Assembly: GCF_040403615.1 (NCBI RefSeq)
Contig: NZ_JBBAKG010000026.1
Span: 10,681-74,680, forward strand
Reading direction: 5' to 3'
DNA length: 64,000 nt
Source of the DNA: Haliscomenobacter sp040403615
GTDB lineage: Bacteria > Bacteroidota > Bacteroidia > Chitinophagales > Saprospiraceae
The translations under genes and the position numbers were made by a program. This document shows positions 1-8,205 of the stretch, piece by piece (position 1 is the first letter of the stretch; each line of letters starts with the position of its first letter). A model generated the notes under the pieces. That model did no database searches. It saw nothing but the letters and a program-made list of their open reading frames with translations, and was not told where the DNA came from.

Positions 1-1
1 A

Positions 2-736
2 TCGCTGTACGCCGCGATGAAAACGGTACCTGTAGATCGCCAGGTTCATTCGCTGCATTCTTACTTTATTTTGCCAGGCGATTTAGAAATTCCCATCGTG
101 TTTCAAGTGGAAAGTATCCGCGATGGAGGCAGTTTTACAACCCGAAGGGTAAAAGCGATTCAAAAAGGAGAGGCTATTTTCTTTATGTCTGCCTCTTTTC
201 AGTTGGCACAAGAAGGCTTTGAACACCAGATTCCCATGCCCAATGTTTCTCCTCCCGATTGGCTGGTCAGTTGGGAAGATTTGGCACTAAAATTTGGAGA
301 CATGCTGCCCGACAACATCCGCAAGTTTTTAAACCTGGAACGTCCCATAGAATTCCGTCCGGTAGAGCTAGTCAATCCCGCTTTGCCAACCAAAAGTCAA
401 CCATTTCGGCACATTTGGATGAAAGCCAAAGGAGAAATGCCAATAGATCCCCAAATGCACCAATGTGTTTTGGCCTACAGTTCGGATTACAACCTATTGA
501 CTACAGCGCTATTGCCTCATGGAAACGAAGCATCTTTTGGCAACGTTAAAATTGCCAGTCTGGATCATGCCATGTGGTTTCACCGCTCCTTTCGGATGGA
601 TGAGTGGTTGTTGTACGCCATTGATAGCCCCAGCGCTTCCAATGCCCGAGGTTTTACGCGGGGAAATATTTTCACCCAGGATGGACACCTGGTTGCCTCG
701 GTAGTACAGGAAGGTTTGATTCGACCAAAAAAATAA
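2..736 (+). CDS. tesB: Acyl-CoA thioesterase II, 5' end cut by window
   Basis: Hydrolyses acyl-CoA to free fatty acid and CoA in the cytoplasm; double hotdog fold. The first ATG in the window (base 17) is not the true start: the frame is open to base 2 and encodes SLYAA before it, matching the family segment just ahead of the HSxHSYF motif, so roughly 45-50 N-terminal residues lie upstream. Counting from the ATG, the HSLHSYF motif is at 11-17, an Asp in SLDHAMWFH at 183 and a Gln in VVQEG at 231; these match the conserved Asp and Gln of TesB. The position usually holding the third catalytic Thr/Ser lies in DSPSAS and is less clear. Followed after 90 bases by the GH130-like gene, which has its own possible promoter. 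Confidence 0.93.
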   Translation, partial: SLYAAMKTVPVDRQVHSLHSYFILPGDLEIPIVFQVESIRDGGSFTTRRVKAIQKGEAIFFMSASFQLAQEGFEHQIPMPNVSPPDWLVSWEDLALKFGDMLPDNIRKFLNLERPIEFRPVELVNPALPTKSQPFRHIWMKAKGEMPIDPQMHQCVLAYSSDYNLLTTALLPHGNEASFGNVKIASLDHAMWFHRSFRMDEWLLYAIDSPSASNARGFTRGNIFTQDGHLVASVVQEGLIRPKK

Positions 737-751
737 ACGCTTTAGAACAAG

Positions 752-759
752 TAGTTTTG
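752..759 (+). promoter_or_regulatory. Possible Bacteroidota -7 box
   Basis: TAGTTTTG matches the Bacteroidota -7 consensus TAnnTTTG in the short gap before the GH130-like gene, giving a leader of about 60 nt. No clear TTG -33 element is visible at the expected spacing. Confidence 0.35.
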
Positions 760-826
760 GAACTCTGGTGTCCATTGGTAATTTTACACCTCTTTACACC
801 CCAAAACCATCAACCATTCAATAAAT

Positions 827-1999
827 ATGCAAACGATCTACGAAACCAGACTTTTTCAGCTTGCATCGGAGTACGAGCACCTGATGCGCCGATCCAACAA
901 TTACAAAGGCCTAGGCAATGGCATTCTGGATCGTTATGATCATCCCGTTTTAACCATTGGGCATTTGCCACTCACCTGGCAGTACGACCTCAATCCTGAA
1001 GCCAATCCCTATTTGATGCTTCGACGTGGGGTACTCTCGATTGCCAATGCGGGTGCAATTGCCATTGGCGACAAAATTGCCTTGATGACCCGTTTGCAGA
1101 GTTATGATGGTCAATTCTTTTTTGCTTTGGCAGAAAGTGCTACTGGAGTGGATCGGTTTCGGTTTCGGAACGCCCCCACGACCTTACCGATTATGACTAC
1201 CGTGCGTACCAATATCTTCAACCTGCGGCTCACCCCACATGAAGATGGCTGGATTTATGCGCTGTACAATTTACGGCAAAAGGAACAACATGGTTCGGCA
1301 GCCACTTACCACCATGCGGTAGCCCGCACCAAAGATTTGCAGTCTTGGGAAAGCCTGCCCGATCTGGCTTTTAGTGCTCCAGCCCAACGCTTGTGTTTGC
1401 TGCACCCAGCTTTGGTCAACGGCAAATACCTGGTGTATAGCCAACAGATAGACCAGTTGCAAACAGGAGGGTCCAGAATGCAGATTACCATCAACAGTTT
1501 TGATGATTGGCCCAATCCAGCCTGCAAAGAAGAAAGCAAAATCCAGGCTATCGCCTTTCCAGATATCGAAACCCCCGCCTACCTCCTGGGGCCTTGCCCC
1601 ATTAAAACCGAGTTGGGATGGATTCACCTTTGTGCCGGATTGCGCAGAACTTCCTACGGTTGGAGGCATATTTTGCAAGTCTTTCTTACCGATTTGAACG
1701 ACCCTTCCAAAGTGTTGTCACAGCCGGGTGGGCATTTCTTGGAATTAAATGAAAAAGACAAATCAAGTCCAGCCCTGCGGATGCTCCATTCAAATGGTTG
1801 GGCGGTATTCCAAAACAAGGTTTTTTTGTACTATACCAACCTCGACAACCGGGTGCAAGTGGTCAGTACGCCGATGGAGCGACTTTTGGACTACATCACC
1901 AATACCCCCCAAAACCTGACCGATGCTTCAACGGGTTTGAAGATGAGAATGGAAATGATCGAACAAAATCAGATTTTTATGAATAAATTCCATTTGTAA
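827..1999 (+). CDS. GH130 family protein, catalytic Asp replaced
   Basis: Resembles glycoside hydrolase family 130 subfamily 1, which phosphorolyses beta-1,4-mannosyl-glucose. Landmarks in order: NGILDRYDHPVL near 31, YDLNPEANPYLM near 53, the NAGAI strand at 74-78, FFALAES near 98, LRLTPHEDGWIYALY at 133-147, TELGWIHL at 261-268 and LLDYITNTP at 353-361. Length 390 suits the family. In characterised GH130_1 enzymes the segment before HEDGWIYG reads YDMRL and its Asp is the general acid; here it is FNLRL with Asn132. The usual HG after the WIHL strand is Cys269-Ala270-Gly271. I infer a divergent enzyme or a non-catalytic mannoside-binding relative. No signal peptide, so cytoplasmic. There is no partner sugar transporter or epimerase beside it; a TonB receptor follows 274 bases later. 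Confidence 0.8.
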   Translation: MQTIYETRLFQLASEYEHLMRRSNNYKGLGNGILDRYDHPVLTIGHLPLTWQYDLNPEANPYLMLRRGVLSIANAGAIAIGDKIALMTRLQSYDGQFFFALAESATGVDRFRFRNAPTTLPIMTTVRTNIFNLRLTPHEDGWIYALYNLRQKEQHGSAATYHHAVARTKDLQSWESLPDLAFSAPAQRLCLLHPALVNGKYLVYSQQIDQLQTGGSRMQITINSFDDWPNPACKEESKIQAIAFPDIETPAYLLGPCPIKTELGWIHLCAGLRRTSYGWRHILQVFLTDLNDPSKVLSQPGGHFLELNEKDKSSPALRMLHSNGWAVFQNKVFLYYTNLDNRVQVVSTPMERLLDYITNTPQNLTDASTGLKMRMEMIEQNQIFMNKFHL

Positions 2000-2273
2000 T
2001 AAGTAATATTTTGGTGCTTTCTCAAAATTGGACAATTGGGTGAAATTTCATTTTTATTACTAAAGTTATTGCAAAATCAAAGTTCCATGCTATTTTAGCC
2101 GGAGTAAACTATAAATTGCAAAACGCATTTCAGGATTGTTTTTGAGTTATTAAGCGACTTTTTGAGACCATTTGTCTTCCTTTCCAATGCTGCACATTCC
2201 TGGTTCTACATTGATAGTTGTGGGAGTGGTATGACCATGCTTTTAGAGTTTTTTTTCAATAAATTTTCAAATT

Positions 2274-4982
2274 ATGCAAAAACGAGTACAAATTTTTTCA
2301 GTAGTATGTATGCTACTGATGGCCAGCAGTTCTCTACTGGCCCAAGCCACCTTAAAGGGTAAGGTTAGTGACGATAAAGGCGAAGAGTTGGTCGCTGCCT
2401 CAATTGGTGTAGTGGGTTCTACTTTGGGAACCATCACCAAGATTGATGGTACTTACGAATTGCCCCTTCCTGCTGGTACGTATATCATCAACGTTTCCTA
2501 TACGGGATTTGAAGCGGTAAGCCAAACGGTTACCATTGGCAACCAAGATGTTGTACTGGATTTCGTTGTAAAGTCAACCGTTACCAACCTCAACGAAGTG
2601 GTGATCAGTGTTGGTAGCCGCAATACCCAACGTACGTCAACGGATACGCCGCTGCCGATCGACATCATTAGTGCCAGGGATTTGGTTGCAACCGGTCAGG
2701 CCAGTTTCGACAAGGCGCTGATGTATCGGGTACCCTCCTTCAACACCGTGAATACTCCGGTGAATGACGCCACATCTTTGCTCGATCCTTATGAAATCAG
2801 AAACATGGGGCCAAGCCGTACCCTGATTTTGATCAACGGAAAGCGCAAAAACACCAGTGCACTCACTTACATCCAGACTTCTCCTGGTCGTGGTGAAACC
2901 GGGGCGGACATTTCGGCCATTCCGACCGATGCCATCAAGCGCATCGAGATTTTGAGAGATGGGGCTTCTGCTCAATATGGTTCTGACGCGATTGCCGGGG
3001 TAATGAACATTATCCTGAAAGACAAGTACGATGCGGGCAGCATTACGCTCAATACTGGCGTAACCCACAAAGGGGACGGCGAATTGTTTGGTTTGAGCAT
3101 CAACAATGGAGCCAACATTGGGGCCAAAGGCTTTATCAACTACACCGTCAACTTGCAGTATCAGGGTCTGGCCAACCGCCCCGGTAAGGTAGACGCCCAG
3201 GGGGAGGCCAACGATTTTGGGGCGGAATTGTCCACTGTTCAATCCTTTTTGAGCAAATACCCAGATGCGGGCAACGTCAATGGTCAACCTGAGAATTCGG
3301 CAGCCAAATTTTTGGTAAATGGGGGCATGCCAACCGGCGCCAACAGTGAGTTTTACTACAACGCGGCCTATGTGTACAAAAAGGTAAACAGTTTTGCCAA
3401 CTACCGTACGCCTTATTGGAGAACGACCGACGAAGGTTTGCTTACCCCTGCCGGACAACCGTATGTGGGTTATGTGCCTACCTTTGAAGGCGACCTCAAT
3501 GATTACAACGCAACCATTGGGTTCCGCAGCACCAGCACAACCAATTGGAAAACGGATGTAAGTTTCACCACTGGGGGCAACCACCAGTTGTATACCGTTG
3601 CCAATAGCCGCAACCGGGGATTGGGCAAAAATAGCCCTATTTTATTCAAACCAGGTGGTTACTCATTTAGCCACAATGTGGGCAACATCGATGTTTCCAA
3701 AGCCCTTAGCGACAATATTAGCTTTGCGTTTGGAACCGAGTTCCGGGCAGAGACCTTTGAAATCATTGCTGGGGATACTGCTTCCTATGTAAAAGGAGGA
3801 GCTGATTCTTTCCCGGGTATTGGAGAAAACAACGCAGGAACTTCTACCCGTTACAACTTTGGTGGGTATGTAGATTTTGGTTTCGACATCACCAAGGATT
3901 TCCTGATTAATGCAACTGCCCGCCAAGAGCGGTACAGCGATTTTGGAGATGCCTTTGTGTGGAAATTGAGTTCCCGCTACAAAGTAGTTGAAAACAAATT
4001 GATCCTCAGAGGTTCGGTTTCTACGGGTTTCCGTGCGCCTTCCTTGCACCAAATCAACCTGCAAATTGCCCAGGCGAGTTTCGTACCTGGTCAAGGCATT
4101 CAAACCAAGGGCATCGTCAACAACCGGAGTGCTCAGGCCAAATTGTTGGGTGTACCCAGCTTGAAGCCAGAAAAATCAACCAACGTTACCTTGGGGATTG
4201 GATTCAATCCAAGCAAAGATTTCAGCTTGACCGTGGACTATTTCAACATTCAACTGAAAGACCGGATTGTATTGAGCTCTGAAATTGGTGCGGTGGGAAC
4301 ACCAGAAGCGGCTGCCCTGGACAAAGTTTTGACCGACAATGGTATCGTAGCGGTGAGCTTCTTTGTCAATGGCATGAATACCGCCACTCAAGGTTTGGAT
4401 GTGGTGGCCAGCTACCGCAATATCGTACTTGGAGGGGGCAAACTGAACATCAACCTGGCGGGTAACGTCATGCTGCAAAACGAACGTGTGGGGGACATCA
4501 TTAACCCGAAGTTGATTGCATCTGCCAAGAGAACCATAGTAGATGCTACTCAGGAAGCATTGTTGTTGTCTTCTCGCCCAGAATTCAAATTCATTTTGGG
4601 GGGAGACTGGACGCTAAAAAAGGTATCTTTCAACTTGAACAATACCCTCTTTGGCCCAACTACGTTCCGTCAGGCAGGTTTGAACGAGAATTTGAAAACG
4701 GTTTTCGAAACCAAATTGGTGACTGATCTTGGGGTAAACATCCGCTTGGGCAGCAATACAGATTTGGGTTTGAATTTCCAAAACCTGTTCAATGTATTGC
4801 CAAAATGGAACCTGGTTGCCCTGAATGCTGCTGGTGAAGCAGTGTTGAAGGATGCGGCAGCTGTTAAAAACAACATCAATGCGATTACCTTCAATGGTCG
4901 GTATTCCAATGTAACTTATGACGGCTCACACTTTAGCCAATTGGGGCTAACGTTTGCCGCTAGCTTGCGGATTCGTATCTAA
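2274..4982 (+). CDS. TonB-dependent outer-membrane receptor
   Basis: Outer-membrane active-transport channel, substrate unknown. A signal peptide ends near residue 24 (SSLLAQ). A carboxypeptidase-D regulatory-like beta-sandwich covers about 26-105 (LKGKVSDDKGEEL to VVLDFVV), then a plug domain to about 245 with the typical RIEILRDGASAQYGSDAIAG signature, then a 22-strand-type barrel to the C-terminus, which ends with alternating hydrophobic residues (LGLTFAASLRIRI). The 902-residue length is normal. No SusD-type partner lies beside it, so this is a stand-alone receptor and not a SusCD pair. The start follows an AT-rich leader without a Shine-Dalgarno sequence, as usual in this phylum. An intrinsic terminator follows 25 bases after the stop. 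Confidence 0.95.
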   Translation: MQKRVQIFSVVCMLLMASSSLLAQATLKGKVSDDKGEELVAASIGVVGSTLGTITKIDGTYELPLPAGTYIINVSYTGFEAVSQTVTIGNQDVVLDFVVKSTVTNLNEVVISVGSRNTQRTSTDTPLPIDIISARDLVATGQASFDKALMYRVPSFNTVNTPVNDATSLLDPYEIRNMGPSRTLILINGKRKNTSALTYIQTSPGRGETGADISAIPTDAIKRIEILRDGASAQYGSDAIAGVMNIILKDKYDAGSITLNTGVTHKGDGELFGLSINNGANIGAKGFINYTVNLQYQGLANRPGKVDAQGEANDFGAELSTVQSFLSKYPDAGNVNGQPENSAAKFLVNGGMPTGANSEFYYNAAYVYKKVNSFANYRTPYWRTTDEGLLTPAGQPYVGYVPTFEGDLNDYNATIGFRSTSTTNWKTDVSFTTGGNHQLYTVANSRNRGLGKNSPILFKPGGYSFSHNVGNIDVSKALSDNISFAFGTEFRAETFEIIAGDTASYVKGGADSFPGIGENNAGTSTRYNFGGYVDFGFDITKDFLINATARQERYSDFGDAFVWKLSSRYKVVENKLILRGSVSTGFRAPSLHQINLQIAQASFVPGQGIQTKGIVNNRSAQAKLLGVPSLKPEKSTNVTLGIGFNPSKDFSLTVDYFNIQLKDRIVLSSEIGAVGTPEAAALDKVLTDNGIVAVSFFVNGMNTATQGLDVVASYRNIVLGGGKLNINLAGNVMLQNERVGDIINPKLIASAKRTIVDATQEALLLSSRPEFKFILGGDWTLKKVSFNLNNTLFGPTTFRQAGLNENLKTVFETKLVTDLGVNIRLGSNTDLGLNFQNLFNVLPKWNLVALNAAGEAVLKDAAAVKNNINAITFNGRYSNVTYDGSHFSQLGLTFAASLRIRI

Positions 4983-5006
4983 AGAGTAAGGAATAAGTCT
5001 GAAAGG

Positions 5007-5052
5007 AATTCCGCAGGTTGGCAGGTAATGGCTGATTTGCGGAATTTTTTTT
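5007..5052 (+). terminator. Intrinsic terminator of the TonB receptor gene
   Basis: Perfect 9-bp stem AATTCCGCA / TGCGGAATT with a 22-nt loop, followed directly by a T run on the plus strand. Confidence 0.8.
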
Positions 5053-5059
5053 GTAGTTT

Positions 5060-5093
5060 GGAGAAAAAAAGAAAGGCTGCTTGTGGCAGCCTT
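5060..5093 (-). terminator. Intrinsic terminator of the endonuclease gene
   Basis: Perfect 8-bp stem AAGGCTGC / GCAGCCTT at 5073-5093. Read on the minus strand it is followed by a T-rich tract (complement of the A run at 5063-5074). It lies about 190 bases past the stop of the minus-strand endonuclease gene. Confidence 0.7.
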
Positions 5094-5284
5094 CTGAACT
5101 ACTAATCTAGCCCGGTAATCAGTCTTTGCAATACAAATTTAAGCGCCTTTCACAGCGAGAACATGTACTCGTTCAAGTGTTTTTTGGAAAAAAAATGTTA
5201 AATTTATTTACAAATATCTGTTTATTAAATCATTACATCTATTTTTATTGGATTTTAACATTTAGGTGCATCTAAATAAAAAAA

Positions 5285-6532
5285 TTATTTCACAAGATAC
5301 TCACTGAGTTGATTCTCTTTTTCAATGTACATCACCGGGATATTGCCCAGCGTATTCACCTTCCCTTTGACCACCATGTATTTGTCTTTCCAGTTGGCAA
5401 TGGGGTCGTACGAGAAATTGACCAATTTATCCTTGTTGATAAACACCGTAAGGAGCTCATTGGGATATTGCTGATCGAGGTTGATCAAGATGTTGCCCTT
5501 TCGGCTCGCTCTGACGCTTACAACTTTGCCACAAACCTTGATTTCTTCATTGCGGCCCATGTACAATCGGGCTTGAACGGTATTGAAATGGCCCGATGGC
5601 AAGGTGATGGCACTGAGGGGTTCTACGTCCCCAGTGGCTACTGTTGTTAAAAAAGCGTTTTTATCCACCTGTTTTTCCAGGCTGGATTCCAATTCATCCT
5701 CCAAGCCCGGAAAGAAATCAATGCCGGTGAGTTTTTCAATCTCATCGATCGAAGTGGCAAAACTCGTCAAAGGATATCCACCAGGAATTTGGGGTACCAA
5801 AAAAGCAACCGCTTTGCGGTTTTTTAGATCCAGGGCAATTTTCCAAAACTTCTCAGGGATGGCCACCTTGTTTTTTGCTTTGGCGATCAAAGGCAAACCC
5901 GGTCTAAGCACTGGCCCGGTAAACACATACAATTGGGTAGTGGTATTGCGGAAGAGGTATGCCCGGAGTGTACTTTCCAAATCAGACCAAATGCCCCGGT
6001 TAAAACTGGCCAATTGGGGCGACATGTTGGAGTAGAAGTAAGACTCTGAAAGCGCTTTTTCTGACCAGCGGAAATCTGCTGAAGGAGCCAAATGCCCCCG
6101 ATCGTACCCAAATCCGTCGTAAACGATGGAGCTATCGGGTTGCATGATTTTCAGGAAATAATCCTGCTCAATGGATGACCCCGTTTTGATGAGTGGATCG
6201 GGCCTGAAATCATTGGTACGTCCGACCACCCCATTGACCACATCCGGTGTGATGATGTGCCCTACCCATCGGGCTTGTTCGTAGGCTTCGGCATAAACCA
6301 GGGTCATCATTTCATGGTGTACCAGCTCCTCTCCTACTTGCAAGGCGGGCAACATAGGCAACAGGTCTGCGTGAACCTTTTGCATTTTTACGTTTTCGAT
6401 CGCCCCTTCAATTTGTTTTTGTTCTTTCTTGAGGGTTGTTAATTTGCCTTCCAGCTCTTTTAGTTGGTTTTCTAAATTTTGAGAATAAAGAAAACTTTGA
6501 CTGAGTAAAAGAATAAGCAGTAAAATACGCAT
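5285..6532 (-). CDS. Secreted DNA/RNA non-specific endonuclease with extra C-terminal domain
   Basis: Metal-dependent nuclease of the NUC1/EndoG beta-beta-alpha-metal family. A signal peptide covers about 1-18 (LLLILLLSQSFLYSQ). Residues 19-52 are heptad-like and charged, likely a short coiled coil. The catalytic motif YDRGHLAP is at 143-150 with His147 as general base; NMSPQLASFN at 169-178 supplies the metal-binding Asn, followed by W and E, and VFTGPV at 203-208. The nuclease core ends near 300. Residues about 320-415 form a separate beta-rich unit (VKVCGKVVSVRASRKGN, then MVVKGKVNTLGNIPVMYIE) that looks OB-fold-like. Probably periplasmic or exported; it could serve nutrient scavenging. 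Stand-alone gene with its own terminator, divergent from ytxJ. Confidence 0.9.
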   Translation of the reverse strand: MRILLLILLLSQSFLYSQNLENQLKELEGKLTTLKKEQKQIEGAIENVKMQKVHADLLPMLPALQVGEELVHHEMMTLVYAEAYEQARWVGHIITPDVVNGVVGRTNDFRPDPLIKTGSSIEQDYFLKIMQPDSSIVYDGFGYDRGHLAPSADFRWSEKALSESYFYSNMSPQLASFNRGIWSDLESTLRAYLFRNTTTQLYVFTGPVLRPGLPLIAKAKNKVAIPEKFWKIALDLKNRKAVAFLVPQIPGGYPLTSFATSIDEIEKLTGIDFFPGLEDELESSLEKQVDKNAFLTTVATGDVEPLSAITLPSGHFNTVQARLYMGRNEEIKVCGKVVSVRASRKGNILINLDQQYPNELLTVFINKDKLVNFSYDPIANWKDKYMVVKGKVNTLGNIPVMYIEKENQLSEYLVK

Positions 6533-6705
6533 AGCCTTGTTGTTTATGGTGGTTTTTTGGTTTTTGAGTTTAAACTTTTTGAATGCTTTCGCGGTTCTTT
6601 GTGATTAACAATGCACCTGGAAAACTGCCAGATTTCAAAACGCATTTATTTTGCGTTCTAGCGCATCCTCCTACTGCAAGTCTTACAAAATTTTTAAAAT
6701 CGGAA

Positions 6706-7086
6706 ATGGGATATTTAGACAATTTCAACCAAGCTCAAAAAGCTGGCATATTTGAACACTGGCTGGAGCTCAACGATGAGCAGCAACTCCAGGAGATTTT
6801 GGAAGTTTCCAAAACCAAACCAGTAGTGATTTTCAAACACAGCACCACCTGTGGCATCAGCGAAGGTGCCAAATACGCCTTAATGGACAACTGGGATTTC
6901 AGCGATCAGGATCTCGATTTGTATTACCTGGATTTGTTGAAATACCGCTCAATTTCGAATCGCGTGGCCGAGGATTTTGCAATCACCCACCAATCGCCAC
7001 AAGTTTTGTTGATTAAAGATGGAAAGGTAGCGGCTTACACTTCACACCACCGGATTGGAGTGCAATGGCTGAAAGATAATTTGTAA
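6706..7086 (+). CDS. ytxJ: Bacilliredoxin-like protein YtxJ (BrxC family)
   Basis: Small thioredoxin-fold protein of the family thought to remove bacillithiol from proteins in the cytoplasm. Starting at the ATG at 6706 gives 126 residues, the family's usual size; an upstream ATG at 6583 would add 41 residues unlike the family. The redox motif is KHSTTCGIS with a single Cys49, and the cis-proline is Pro98 in HQSPQV. This monothiol layout is typical of YtxJ. It suggests the organism makes bacillithiol, as many Bacteroidota do, though no bacillithiol synthesis genes are in the window. Divergent from the endonuclease gene. Confidence 0.88.
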   Translation: MGYLDNFNQAQKAGIFEHWLELNDEQQLQEILEVSKTKPVVIFKHSTTCGISEGAKYALMDNWDFSDQDLDLYYLDLLKYRSISNRVAEDFAITHQSPQVLLIKDGKVAAYTSHHRIGVQWLKDNL

Positions 7087-7219
7087 AGTAATCTAACGAA
7101 TTAGATATTTCAAGGGCAAGCATCACTAATAACAATATTTGCACTTAAATAATGTGATTTTAAAATAAAAAATATTTGATTTTATTCATTAAAACTTTTA
7201 AAACATTTAAACTTTAAGT

Positions 7220-7227
7220 TATATTTG
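7220..7227 (+). promoter_or_regulatory. Promoter -7 box for secreted unknown
   Basis: TATATTTG is an exact match to TAnnTTTG, in an AT-rich tract, with about 30 bases of leader before the ATG at 7265. Confidence 0.55.
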
Positions 7228-7264
7228 TGAAGTAAAATAAAACAAAAGACTTAAACAAGCAGCT

Positions 7265-8185
7265 ATGAAAAACTTTAACACCCTATTTTTTTTGATGTTG
7301 CTCTCATTAGCACCTTTTCAGCCTCTCTTAAGCCAAACTGGATTCATTGCTCAAAAAACCAGCAACAGGTCAATTACAGGTAGTTTTGTGCAAATTGCCA
7401 ACACCACTCTTGGCAACACGCCACACTTATCCAAAGACAACCCGGCCTGCATTGGCAATGTGAATCCCGATCACTCCTTCACCATGACTACTCAATCTTC
7501 GCTGGGGGTGTCCAATGGTCAGGCGCATACATTTGGTTTCACCTACAAATGCGCAGATTACCATTCTGGCCAATCCATTCCGACGGAATCCATTGCTTTC
7601 GATGTGTATTGGGGAGCATCCCAATTTGGCCCCTGGTATTTGGTGGAATCTTTTCTGAATGACAACCTTCAATTGGGCCAAAAACACCTTTGTCCTGTTT
7701 TTCAACCCAAAGCTGGAGTATCGGTGTTCATCAAAATGGTGGCTACCGTCAATACACTAAACAACAGTATGGTGGATAGTTGGGTCGTGCTGGACGATTT
7801 GATGCTTGCGCCAAGCCAAGGAGAGGATGTTCCGATTGAGCCATTTGTGGTAAACGCCAAAGGGAAAAGCCATAAAATCCGCCTGGAATGGACGAGCAAC
7901 GCCAGGCATTATGCTTATTTCAGCGTTGAACGTGCTACTGACCATACCGATTTTAAACCCATTGGTAAAGTATGCAGAGGAAAACAGAACGGTGGATTAA
8001 GCGCTTATACATTTGAGGATCAAAAGTTAAGTGTGGGCAAAAGATACTACTATCGGATGAAGTATTATGATTTTTACGAGCATTACCAATACAGCCGAGT
8101 CATTGAGGTTAAAGTAGCCAAAAGAAATCGGACAATGCCACAATTCAATCCGGTTGAAGCGCTTCAAGCCTATGGATTTCAATAA
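7265..8185 (+). CDS. Secreted protein with C-terminal fibronectin-III-like domain
   Basis: I do not recognise the family. A signal peptide ends near residue 23 (LAPFQPLLSQ). Residues about 25-180 look like a beta-sandwich with CADYH and QLGQKHLCP segments that could hold a disulfide. Residues about 195-285 have the pattern IRLEW - FSVERATDHTDFKPIG - YTFED - YYYRMKYYDFY - YSRVIEV, the fibronectin-like domain that in Bacteroidota secreted proteins usually sits just before a T9SS sorting domain. Here the protein stops about 20 residues later (NPVEALQAYGFQ), so no complete sorting domain is present. Its stop is 20 bases from that of the convergent DUF5690 gene. Confidence 0.75.
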   Translation: MKNFNTLFFLMLLSLAPFQPLLSQTGFIAQKTSNRSITGSFVQIANTTLGNTPHLSKDNPACIGNVNPDHSFTMTTQSSLGVSNGQAHTFGFTYKCADYHSGQSIPTESIAFDVYWGASQFGPWYLVESFLNDNLQLGQKHLCPVFQPKAGVSVFIKMVATVNTLNNSMVDSWVVLDDLMLAPSQGEDVPIEPFVVNAKGKSHKIRLEWTSNARHYAYFSVERATDHTDFKPIGKVCRGKQNGGLSAYTFEDQKLSVGKRYYYRMKYYDFYEHYQYSRVIEVKVAKRNRTMPQFNPVEALQAYGFQ

Positions 8186-8205
8186 AAGTGGAGTTATTGA
8201 TTGCT

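Larger units (their letters stand above)
4983..5284. other. Convergent intergenic region, no gene
   Basis: 302 bases between the stops of the TonB receptor and the endonuclease. The first third holds two opposing terminator hairpins, annotated separately. The remaining part, about 5094-5284, is AT-rich with no ORF, repeat or promoter that I can support. Confidence 0.7.

Noticed and set aside
2637..3584. 315-codon frame on the minus strand inside the TonB receptor gene
   Set aside because: It lies fully antisense to a well-supported gene and its protein lacks any recognisable domain or signal.
827..4982. GH130 gene plus TonB receptor as a polysaccharide utilisation locus
   Set aside because: No SusD partner, no glycanase, and the GH130 protein lacks its catalytic Asp.
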